DNA of 64,000 nucleotides from Inia geoffrensis (lineage: Eukaryota > Chordata > Mammalia > Artiodactyla > Iniidae). The notes below the pieces were generated by a model, which saw only the letters and a list, made by a program, of their open reading frames with translations, ran no database searches and was not told the origin of the DNA. Within the stretch, counting starts at the first letter, position 1; the number at the start of each line of letters is the position of its first letter. Positions 1 to 12,000 of this stretch are shown here, piece by piece. The DNA lies in assembly GCA_036417435.1 (NCBI GenBank), contig CM070901.1, forward strand, positions 8,902,001 to 8,966,000. Direction: 5' to 3'. Both the position numbers and the translations under genes were made by a program.

Positions 1-41
1 AATTCGGATGTGATTCGACAAGTACACAACAGTTTCGCCAG
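1..41 (+). CDS. UCHL5: UCHL5 exon, partial at window edge (residues 132-144 plus two bases of 145)
   Basis: The window opens on the first base of a codon and reads [13 protein letters not shown], followed by two bases of an Arg codon and the donor GTAAAG at 42. This is the part of the UCH catalytic domain just before the active-site crossover loop. The exon's 5' part lies outside the window. Confidence 0.95.
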
Positions 42-3000
42 GTAAAGATACTTTATGTGAAATAAATACTGTCTCTGGTTTTTTTTGTCTCTCACTGTTT
101 TTTTCTTCACTGTAGACAGCAGATGTTTGAATTTGACGCAAAGACATCAGCAAAAGAAGAAGATGCTTTTCACTTTGTCAGTTATGTTCCTGTTAATGGA
201 AGACTGTATGAATTAGATGGATTAAGAGAAGGACCCATTGATTTAGGTAATGTGGTTACTATTCCTGGTATTTCACTTTTGATGAGGAAAAAAAGATTGG
301 GTGTTCACCTTTGGTTTAGCCCTAGTCCTGCTTAAGTTTAGAAAGGGGAGGTGACTGTGAGGTGCCATGCAGGCTTTAAGCTCTTCAGTACTTTACGAAA
401 TTAAGTAACAGGTAATTAGGACATGTTGACTACTGTAGTTGCATTGGGACCTTTAGTTTTTTTCCTACAAGAAAAGTTTTTTTAACCCATAGATTACATA
501 ATTTATTTTTAATTTTTCAGTTCACTTTTAAAAACTACTTTTTTCTGTGTAACTAGTGCATTAATGTGCTGTCCTATGTGCCAAAGGGTGGATTTGTCCT
601 GATCCCACCCCATCTCCTACCTTGAGCTAATGATAAATGGTTATTGAGGTTGAGGTGGTTCTAATCTAGTAATGAACTAATAGACCCACAAAAGAATTTT
701 AACTCCTTATTTTTACCTCATTAAGTTTTCTTTTTTTTATAATTAGGTTTAAGTGCAGTGTAACCTGTTTTAATGGAATCTAATGTTATCTGCTGTCCAT
801 AAAACTTTATACTTTCAGATTAAAAAAGAAATTAACACTTTCATTTTGCCTGTTCTTATTGACCATGTCCATGTCTAGAACTCATACTTCATCTAATGCA
901 GATTTACATGTTTAAAAATATTTATTTTTCTATGTTTCTTAAAGAAAATTAATGGAATGTTCTTTTAATTCTGTAGAAGCTGATTTTCCCTGGTTTGGGG
1001 CTTGATCTGATTGCTGCATTTTTTTCTCTTGGCTTCTGTCTGGTCAGCCATTCTCTATTCATTAGATCCATGAGATATAAAGGAAGTAAAATATAAAACA
1101 GAACAGCCAGTTTTGCTATACAACTGGTGGCTATACTAAAATTGAGGTAAAAAGGAGGATTAAAAAACTGGGTAAAATTGGTTTTGCATTGTGTGTGGAT
1201 TTCATTTTTTTTTTTCTGTGGTTATGATGGTGGGGAGTCAGAAAAGGATTGAATCCTTATTTTGTTACTAATATGTGAGCTGGTTTTTCTTAGCCCTCTG
1301 TCTCATCATCTGTAAAATGAAGGTAGTTATCCTTATCTCACAGAGTCGTGAGTTTTAATGAAATAATTCCCTAGTTCATTATTTTCTCAAACATTTGTTT
1401 AGCACCGCTAAGTGATGCAACAATGTGGAAATGCAAATTATGATAATACTGTTTCCCCTTACCATTACTAAGAAAGCAAGAGTTGGAGCTTAACATAGTT
1501 ATGCTAAAAGGTTTTTTACTCTCCTGAATTTGTAAAAATATTAATAAAAAGATATTTTGGACCAAACTTTTGAAATAATAGTAATGTTGATTTTATTTGA
1601 CATAAATGCTTTTACATTTCTTCCTAGGTGCATGCAATCAAGATGATTGGATCAGCGCAGTGAGGCCAGTCATAGAAAAAAGGATACAAAAGTAAATGCT
1701 CAGCTAATCTTACCGGCATAACTAATGTTCTCGTTTTTAAACCTTTATTTTATCATTGTTTAAACAATAGGTGGATAGTGATATTTTATTGTGGTTTTAA
1801 CCTGCATTTCTCTAGTGACTAATGTTGAAAATCATGCCTTTTGTTTATTTTGCAATTGGATTGTTTTTTTGACTCTTGAGCCTTGAATTTTTTTTTTTTT
1901 TTTTTTTTCGGTACAGAGGCCTCTCACTGTTGTGGCCTCTCCCGTTGTGGAGCACAGGCTCCGGACACGCAGCCTCAGTGGCCATGGCTCATGGGCCCAG
2001 CCGCTCCGCGGCATGTGGGATCTTCCCGGACCGGGGCACGAATCCGTGTCCCCTGCATCGGCAGGCAGACTCCCAACCACTGCGCCACCAGGGAAGCCCC
2101 GAGCCTTGAAGTTCTTTACATACCCTAGCTATCACTTAGTCCTTTGTCAGACATGTTGCCTGAAAATATTCTCTCCCAGTCTATAGCCCATCCTCTCCTC
2201 CTCCCCAACATGGTTTTTCACAGAGCAAAAGCTCTTAATTCCAGTGAAGTCCAATTTGTCAATCTTTCCCACTGCGAGTTGTATTTTTGTTGTCCAATCT
2301 AAGAATTCTTTGCCTAGCCCTAGATCCCAAAGATTTTCTCCTTTTTTTCTAAAAGGTTTGTATAACATTTTACATATAAGTTTATGATCTATTTTGAGTT
2401 AATTTTTGTGTGGTGTGAAGTTAAGTCAAGGTTCATTTTTTTTTTTCCTCTGTCCATTTGGTCTATCACCGTTTGTTAAAAAGGCTATCCTTCCTCCTCT
2501 GAACTGCTGCTGCACCCTTGTAAAAAAAAAAAATCCAGTGGGGCATGTTTGTGTGGGTCTATTTCTGGTTCACTGTTCTCTTCCATTGATCTATTTGTCT
2601 GCTGTCTGCAAGTACTACAGAGTCTTGATGGCTGGCTATATTGTAAGTCTTGAAATCAGGTAGACTGATGCCCCCGACTTTATTCTTTTTCTTCAGAATT
2701 GTTTTAGCTGTTATAGATACTCTGCCCTCTATGTAAATTTTCATATAATCTTGTATCTACAAAAATTCTTTTTGGGCTTTTGATAGGAATTGTGTCAAAC
2801 ATCAATTTTAGGAGAATTGGCATTTTTACTATATTGATTTTTCCAATCCATGAACATGGTATGTCTATCCATTTACTTGGATCTTCTTTAATTTCTTTCA
2901 TCAGCATTTTGTAGTTATCCACATGCTAGTTCCGTATGTATTTTGTCAGATTTATACCCAAGCACTTCATATTCTTTTGAGTGATTACAAATGATACTAT

Positions 3001-6000
3001 ATTTTCTTTTTTGTTCCATGTGATCATTGTTAGTGTGTAGAAATAAAGTTGATTTTTTTTCTTTCTTTGTCTTGTATCCTTCAACCCTGCTAAACTCACC
3101 CACCAGCTTTAGAAGTTTTGTGAATTCCTTGACATTTCCTACATATTGATAGATGATCATGTCGTTTGTAAATAGACACAGTTTTGAATTTGGCTATTTC
3201 AAATTTAAGTTTTATCAGTTTTTCCCTTACATATTCTGAAGGTCTCTTGTTCGTTGCATAAACATTTATGATCACTGTTTCTTTTTAGTGGATTGACCTT
3301 TTTATCATTATGCAATATTTCTCTCTAGTAATTTTCTTTGCTCTGAAGTTTACTTTATCTCACAGTAATATAGCCGCGTCTGCTTTGTCTTGATTCATAT
3401 ATGCATGATATATTTTTTCCATCCTTTTACTTTCAACCTACCTATGTCATTGTATCTGAAGTGAATTTCATATAGACAGCATATATTGAATCATATTTTG
3501 TAGTCCACTCTGCCATTTTCTGTCTTACTGGGTGGATTGAGACCATTTACATTGAATGTAATGGATTTATAAAATTACGTATAAAATGAAATGTATATTT
3601 AATATGTAATTATTAATGTCTTACGGTTTAAATCTGCCATTTAAATTTTTTCTCTTTGTTCTGTTTTTTTGTTTGTTTCTCTGTTTTTCTTTTCCTGCTT
3701 TTCTGTGAGTTACTCAGACATCTATAGTGGTTTTGAGTTTATTTCCTTGTATGGCTTTTCTAATGGTTTCTCTAATTTATCCCAATCTACTGGTGTTAAC
3801 ATTTTACCAGATTGAGTGAAGTATAGAAATCTTACCTTCCTTTATGTACTTTTACTGCCCATTGTTATAATTGTCTTAAATAATTCCTCTACATACACTT
3901 AGGACTCCATCAGACAGTATTATAATTTTTGTTTTAACCATGAAGCATAATTTTAAAAACTTAAGAGAAGGAAAATGTATTTACCCACATTTTTACTTTT
4001 TCCGTTGTTCTTCCTTCTTCATGTTCCAGAACTCAATTCTTTTATCATTTCCTGTCTGTTTAGGAAACTTCATTTAGCCATTCCTTTAGGGTAGTTCTGC
4101 TGTCAACAGAATCCTAGTTTTTCTTCATCTAAGAATGTCTTGATTTCCCTTTTATTTCTGAAGGTTACTTTCACTGTGTATAGAATTCCGTGTTGATAGT
4201 CTTTTCTTTTAGCACCTGAAAATTTTTATGTTGCTCCCTTCTGGCCTCCATGGTTTCTACTGATAAATCCACTGTTGTTCAAACAGTTTTTGCCCTATAG
4301 ATATGGTGGTGTTTCTCCTGTTGTTGGTTTCAAATTCTTTTTTTTTTTGGTTTGGCTTTAGTTTTCATATATTTGAGGATGATGTGTCTTGGTGTGGATT
4401 TCTGTCCATTTATTTTATTTGGATTTTGCTCAGCTTCTTGAATCTGTGCGTTTATATCTTGTCAAATATGGGAAGTATTTGGCCATTATAACTTGGAGAC
4501 CTTTTTCAATCTCACCGTCTTTCTCACCTCTTCCAGGACTCCAATGACACAAATGTCTCCTGCTTTAGTCCCACAGGTCCCTGGGGCTCTCTTTATTTTT
4601 CTTAGTCTGTTTTCTTTGTTCAGTTGGGTAATTTCTGTTGTTCTACTTTTCAGTTCACTGATTCTTTCCTCTGTCTCCTCCATTCTGCTGTTGAACTCAC
4701 CCATTCAGCTTTTTTATCATTTTATATTTCAGTTGTAAAATTTCCATTTGTTTCTTCTTTATATCTTCTATTTCTTTGCTGAGACTTTTATTTTTTATTT
4801 TTATTTTTTTGCGGTACACGGGCCTCTCACTGTTGTGGCCTCTCCTGTTGCGGAGCACAGGCTCCAGACGCGCAGGCTCAGCGGCCATGGCTCACGGGCC
4901 CAGCTGCTCCGTGGCGTGTGGGATCTTCCCGGACCAGGGCACGAACCCATGTACCCTGCATCGGCAGGCGGACTCTCAACCACTGCGCCACCAGGGAAGC
5001 CTGAGACTTTCTATTTTTTGTTTCCAGTGTGTTCATAATTGTTCATTGGATCATTTTTATGATGGCTGTTTTAAAGTCTCTGTCAGTGAATTTGGACATC
5101 TATCATCACTCTGTCTGTTGAATGTCTCTCATTCAAATTGAGGTTTTCATGATTTTTAATAGGACAAGTGATTATTGATTGAAACCTGGGCATTTTCAGT
5201 ACTATATTAAAAGACTCTGGATCTTATTTAAAACTTCTCTTTTAGCTGGTTTTTATGGGCACTGTTCTGGCAGGGTAAATCAGGGATGCTACCCCATTAC
5301 TGCCAGATGGAAGTAGAAGTCCAGGTTCCCCACTCTGTCTTCATTGACACCTGAGGTGGGAAGGGGTTCCTTGTTACTGCTGGGCAGGGGTTGGGAGTTC
5401 TGGTCCCCAGTAGGGCTTCCCCTCATACTACCCTGGCCGGGAGGAGTAGCAGTGCCTTGTGACTGCTCTCTACATGGCTCCACTGATACCAAAGTTGGGA
5501 GGGGGGCTTCTTTACTCCTGGATGGTAGTGACTTCGCATTTGGCTTCCCACTTGGTTTCCTCTGACACTGCAAATAGATGTCATTACTGTTTGCAGGGAT
5601 GAAAGTCCTAGCTCCCTACACAGCCTTTTCTGACACCACCCCAGGTTCCTGTTACAGCCTGGTGGAAGTGGAAGTCAAGGCTCCCTACCCAGCCTTTCCT
5701 GGCCGGTAGGGTTTGGGCCAGTTTTTTCAGTTGTGTTTGGGTATGGTAGAGTGCTTATTGTCTCAAAGTTTTCTCATGAGGTTGCCCCTTTCCTGTTTGG
5801 ATAGAAAGAGCAGAATATTGTTGGTGCTTTTTTGTCTGTGCCTGTTGGCATTTCTCAATTGATGGCTTCTTTAACCTCAAGGCCAGGACATATGCAGCAG
5901 AACGATAATCCAGAGACTTCACCACTGTCATTCTTGGGTCCTGGTTCCCTAGCATGTCTGCCTTCTCTTCACTTCAGAAATTTAATTTTTTTCATTTAAA

Positions 6001-9000
6001 AAAAAATATATGTCTAGGTTCTTTTAGTTTGATATTTTTTACTGGGAGGAATAGGGAAATCGAAGTCCCATAAGCAGAGTTTTAAAAACAGCATTTTTAC
6101 ATAGTTCAAAGTGCTATAGTTATACTGGGCCATATTCTTTCCAGTGAATAGTACTATTTATGAGAAGCTCTTGCAGGTGAACTAATGCAAAAACAGGCTT
6201 ACATTTTCTACATGTTTTCATCTGGTTAAGTGCCGTTTACATAATGTTATGGATAATCTTTCCAATGTCAGTCCTTACCATAAACAAGCTTATACTATAA
6301 GATGTTTCATTGGTTTCAGAGTAGTGAAAATAAACCAGTATTCAGAAATTTTACAAGAGATTATTTATAACATATTACATAAATATTTATATGTTTGTAT
6401 ATGATAAAAGTACAAGTGAAATATAAAACATTAGTTAAGAATAGAAACAAAATCATGATTTGGAAAAAATTATATAGTAAGGAATATAGTTAATACCATC
6501 AAGATGCCAGTAAAATTAATTCAACAAATGTGAGGTCTTAGTTTAATTATTTTTTCTAATTGAGATAAAAGGTAATTGATAGTTACCATATTTTTTGTGA
6601 AAGTATGAGAACTGATGAAAACACGTTATTTCAAATGTCTAGGAGGTACTAAAACATTTAATAATATATTTGTGATTGATGGAAATTTAGCTGATTTTTT
6701 CCTTTCATAAATGAAAGCTTATTTATTTGTCTGTAGACAAAAGTATTAATAAATAAATTTATATTGAAGTATAGTTGACTTCCAATACTGTATTAGTTTC
6801 AGGTGTACAACATATTTTTATAGATTATGCATCATACAAAGTTATAACAATATTATTGACTATATTCCTTGTGCTAAATGTTACATCCCTGTTTATTTTA
6901 TAAATGGTAGTTTATACCTCTTAATCCCCTTCACCTATGTCACCTACCCTGCCAGTTCCCCACTCAACTACTAGTTTGTTCTCTATATCTGAATTTGTTT
7001 GAGTTTGTTTCTGTTTGGTTGTATTTGTTTTGTTTTTTATAGTGAAATCATATAATATTTGTTTTTCTCTGTCTTACTTATTTCACTTAGCATAATACCC
7101 TCTAGGTTCATCCATGTTGTTGCAGATGGCAAGATTTCCTTCTTTTATATGACTAAGTAATATTCCATTGTGTGTGTATAAGACATCTTTTTTATCCATT
7201 TGTCAGTCAATGGACACTTAGGTTGCTTTCATATCTTGGCTATTGTATATAATACTGCTATGAACATTGAGGCACATACATCTTTTCAAATTAGTGTTTT
7301 TGTTTTCTTTGGAAAAATACCTGGAAGTGAAATTGCTGGATTGTGAGCTCTTTATATATTTTGGATATTAACCCATTATCAGATATATCATTTGCAAATA
7401 TCTTCTCCCATTCAGTAGGCAGCCTTTTCATTTTGTTGGTGCTTTCCTTTGCTGGTGCAAAAGCTTTTTAATTTGATGTAGTCCATTTGTTTATTTTTTA
7501 TTTTGTTTCCCTTGCTCGAGGGGACAGATCCAAAAATTATTGCTAAGATCAATGTGAAAGAGCTACTGCCTATGTTTCTTCTAGGAGTTTTATGGTTTCA
7601 GGTCTAACATTTAAGTCTATAATCCATTTTGAGTTTATTTTTGTGTATGGTGTGAGAAAATGGTTTAGTTTCATTCTTTTATATGTAGCTGTCCAGTTTT
7701 GCCAGTAACATTTATTGAAGAGACTTTTTCCCCATTGTATATTCTTGCCTCCTTTGTTGTAGATTAATTGTGTGTTTTGTGGGTTTATTTCTGGACTCTA
7801 TTCTGTTCCACTGATCTATATGTGTGTTTTTGTGCCAGTACCATACTGTTTTGATTATTTTGGCTTTATAGTATAGTTTGAAGTCAGGGAGCATGATACC
7901 TTCAGCTCTTTCTTTCCCAAGATTGCTTTAGCTATTTGGGGTCTTTTGTGGTTTCATACAAATTTTAGGAGTATTTGTTGTAGTTCTGTGAAAATAGGGA
8001 TTATTGAATCTGTAGGTTGCTTTGGGTGGTATGGACATTTTAACAGTATTAATTCTTCCAATCCATGAGCGTGGTATATCTTTCTATTTGTGCTGTCTTC
8101 AGTTTCTTTCATCAATATCTTACAGTTTTCAGAGTACAGGTCTTTCACCTCCTTGTTTAACCTTATTCCTAGGTATTTTATTCTTTTTGATGCAGTTGTA
8201 AATGGAATTGTTTTCTTGATTTCTCTTTCTGATAGTTATTATTAGTGTACAGAAATGCAACAGATTTCTGTATTTTGATTTTGTACACTATAACTTTAGT
8301 GAATTCACTTATTAGTTCTAATAGTTTTTTGGTAGAATTTTTAGGATTTTTTTGTATTTAATATGTCATCTGCAAATAGTGAGTTTTACTTTTTCCCTTC
8401 CAATTTGGATGCCTTTTATTTCTTTTATTTTTTTTGTATGACTGCTGTGGCTAGGACTTCTAATACTATGTTGAATAAAAGTGGTGAGAGTGGGCATCCT
8501 TGTCTTGTTACTGATCTTAAAGGAAAAGCTTTTAGCTTTTCACTGTTGAGTATGATGTTAGCTGTGGGTTTGGCTTAAATGACCCTTATTATGTTGAGAT
8601 TGTTCTGTCTATACCAAGTTTGTTAAGAGTTTTTATCATGAATGGATGTTGAATTTTGTCAAATACTTTTTCTGCCTCTATTAAGATGATCATGTGATCT
8701 CTGTCCATTGTTTTGCTGACATAGTTATAACGTTGATTGATTTGTGTATATTGAACCATCTTTGCATCCCTGGAATAAATCCCACTTGATCATTATGTGC
8801 AGTCCTTTTAATGTATTGTAGAATTCTGTTTGCTAATATTTTATTGGGGATTTTTATCTGTGTTCATCAGGGATATTGGTCTGTAATTTTCTTTTAATGT
8901 AGTGTCTTTGGTTTTTGTATCAGAGTAATGCTGGACTCATAGAATGAGTTTGGAAGTATTCCCTCCTCTTCAGTTTTTTGGAATAGTTTGAGAAATAAAG

Positions 9001-12000
9001 GCATTAACTCCTCTTTAAATGTTTGGTAGAATTCCCCTCTGCAGTCCTGTGATCCTGTTGGGATTTTTTTGTTTACTGATTCAATTACATTACTAATAAT
9101 CAGCCTGTTCAGATTTTCTGTTTCTTCCTGATTCAGTCTTGGAAGACTGTTTCTAGGAAATTATCCATTTCTTCTAGGTTGCTCAATTTGTTGGTGTATC
9201 ATCTTTCATACTATTCTCTTATGATTTTTGTTTTGTTTTTTTGTGATACTGGTTGTAACTTCTCCTCTTTAGGAAAGATTTTTTAAAATGTCAGTTTTTA
9301 TGGTTAGCCAATTGGTAGATCTGTGTTTACCCCAGAGAATAAGGGGGTAATCACGATAGATTATCTTAATTGTAATAGTGTTACATTTCTTAACTACATT
9401 ATAAACTTTAATTTTTTTTTAGGTACAGTGAAGGTGAAATTCGATTTAACTTAATGGCCATTGTGTCTGACAGAAAAATGATATATGAACAGAAGATAGC
9501 AGAGTTACAAAGACAACTTGCTGAGGTTTGTGGCCATGTTTTTATGTACAAAGTTCTAGCTTAGTTATTCTCTCAGGGAAACTATTTATTTTCTTTTTTC
9601 CTTTTTTCCTCTTCTTTCTTTCTTTGTCTGAAATATAGATTTAATCAAGTATCCTGAGTGGTGATTACGAGAATATACTCTGGAGTCAGGCTTCTTTCTT
9701 AGATTCAGTTCCTGCCTTTGCCACTTAGTGGAAGTATGATTTGAGTGTATTTCTTTGTGCCTCAGTTTCTTCATGTAAAGTAGGGATAATAGTATTTACC
9801 TTAAAAGGTGGTTGTGAAGAATAACTGAGATAACGTATATATAAACCACTTAAAAAAAAGTGACTGACAAATAGTATGTGCTAAATAAGTGTTAACAATT
9901 TACTGTAATTTCATTATATAATTAAGCAAGTTAGAATATATTTCTTACAGAATTAATTGGGCACATTTAGATTCACATGTAATCTTTACTGTTCGTTATG
10001 ATGATTATCTTTCTAGTAAATATGATTGGAGAAGAGAATTAGTAATAGACAGAGACTTTTTTTTATGTTCCTTTGATCACATTTTCATGAGTATATTTAA
10101 GCAGATTTACTTTATAGCTCAACAGCAATTTATAGCAATTCAGTTTGCTATAGTATAGATTGTTTTTAGATTAAAATTCATATGTATTGTTGTAGAACAT
10201 AGAAAATTGGAAGATACTACCTAGCTTTTATCCTTTAATATTGCAGTTCGTAAGCTGGTATTCCATCACCAATATTAAGAATAAAATTTGAAAATGATTG
10301 TACTATGTTTATCATTTAAAAATAGTTTAGACTTAAGCCTCAGTCATTAGGGTGTGCTATTTCTTTTTCTTTCCACTAAGGAGGAACCCATGGATACAGA
10401 TCAGGGTAATAACATGTTAAGTGCTATTCAGTCAGAGGTTGCCAAAAATCAGCTGCTTATTGAAGAAGAAGTACAGAAATTAAAAAGATATAAGGTACGT
10501 ACTTTTTATTTGTTCCTTTAATGTTTTCGTATAGAATGGTATATTTTGACATGAAGGTATGTTGAATGCTTGATTGTTTTTCCCCCATGATTTACACTTT
10601 TTCAGAATAATGTGTTGATTCCCTGGCATCCTAAAAAGGTAACTAGTGAGGTTTCTTTCCTTTTTTTTTTTTTCTTTTTTTCAAGTATTATTACAAACAG
10701 ATGTTTAACATATTTGATGCTAAGGTTCACTGCAGTTATTATTGATGCTCAAATGATCCCATCTTTAGCCATTGGAAGCCACTGCAGGCTGTCTCCTAAG
10801 TCCTTTTGATGTGACTCTCTTCATCTTTCATAGCTTCCTTGCTTTCTAGTATGACAAGATGTTTCACTCTCATCTTGTACATTTCCTGCTTCAGACTTGG
10901 AATCAGCCATTTTTTCAAAGAAGTCCTGAGTGCTTTTGGTGAGAAATCGTATTTGGAAACCATTATCTGATTGCTCAGGGTGCTCAGTCATACTGATTCT
11001 TCTTTACTTCTAGGACTTTTCAGAGCTAAGAAAAACGTTATTATTTGTTTTTTCTTTTATTTTTGAAGAGAAAATGCAACATGAATTCATATTAACACTC
11101 AAATTTAGGATTAAAGGGCTTTGTATTTGAAGTTAAGCATTTGTATCATTTCAGCTGAAAGTCTTGGTGTCTATCAACATTAACATAATTATCTATTTGC
11201 TTTATGCTATCTGTATTTGTATGTATATATAAAAAGGTTCGGAATAACAGTGCCAGTAGTGTTAATAACAACTGGGAAGTTTTTTCTTCAGTTAATTTTT
11301 TCGTTAGGATATATTTCATTTTGGATGTGTAATCAGATTAGCATATTTTAAAATTCATCTGAAAAAATTTTCTCTTGGTGTCATCCTATCACAAATTTAA
11401 TACAAAGTTGGATTCGGTTTTTAAATTTTGCTTTCCAGTTTTTTTAGGGTTTTACATTTTTAAAATTTATTTTAATTATGTCAAACATTATATAGCTCAG
11501 AGTAAAATATTAAGCAAGGCTGTCAATAATGTCATTCTCCTTCACTTGCAGTCTGTCTGATAAGCTTTTTTTTTTTTCTTTAAGCATCTTTACTGGAGTA
11601 TAATTGCTTTACAATACTGTGTTAGTTTCTGCTTTATAACAGAGTGAATCAGTTATACATATACATATGTTCCCATATCTCTTCCTTCTTGCGTCTCCCT
11701 CCTTCCCACCCTCCCTACCCCACCCCTCTAGGTGGTCAAAAATCACCAAGCTGATCTCTCTGCGCTGTGTGGCTGCTTCCCACTAGCTATCTGTTTTACG
11801 TTTGCTAGTGTATATATATCCATGTCACTCTCTCACTTTGTCTCAGCTTACCCTTCCCCCTCCCCACATCCTCAAGTCCATTGTCTACTAGGTCTGTATC
11901 TTTATTCCCGTCTTGCCCATAGGTTCTTCATGACCTTTTTTTTTTTCATAGATTCCATATATATGTGTTAGCATACGGTATTTGTTTTTCTCTTTCTGAC

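Larger units (their letters stand above)
1735..5990 (-). mobile_element. Ancient L1, internally deleted, with two nested SINEs
   Basis: Diverged L1 ORF2 is readable on the - strand in pieces at 2559-2744, 2704-2922 and 2915-3160. The last ends in a reverse-transcriptase palm relic (NDHMEQ... region, [13 protein letters not shown] frame). Just past 3180 the sequence jumps to the endonuclease region (3240-3560), so the segment joining endonuclease to RT is missing. Sequence from about 3660 to 5990 resembles decayed ORF1 and 5' parts, with a coiled-coil-like Glu/Lys-rich frame at 4486-4704. SINEs at 1888-2100 and 4789-5001 split it. It has no coding capacity. The outer boundaries are approximate. 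Confidence 0.75.
1692..9422 (+). other. UCHL5 intron (7,731 nt) filled with antisense L1
   Basis: The intron is dominated by two old L1 copies in antisense orientation and two SINEs, annotated separately. The remaining unique parts, about 5990-6750 and 9290-9422, are AT-rich with nothing recognisable. Confidence 0.9.

Noticed and set aside
123..335. 70-codon frame starting at ATG 123 as a separate small gene
   Set aside because: It is the UCHL5 exon read through its donor site at 247; the ATG is internal Met148.
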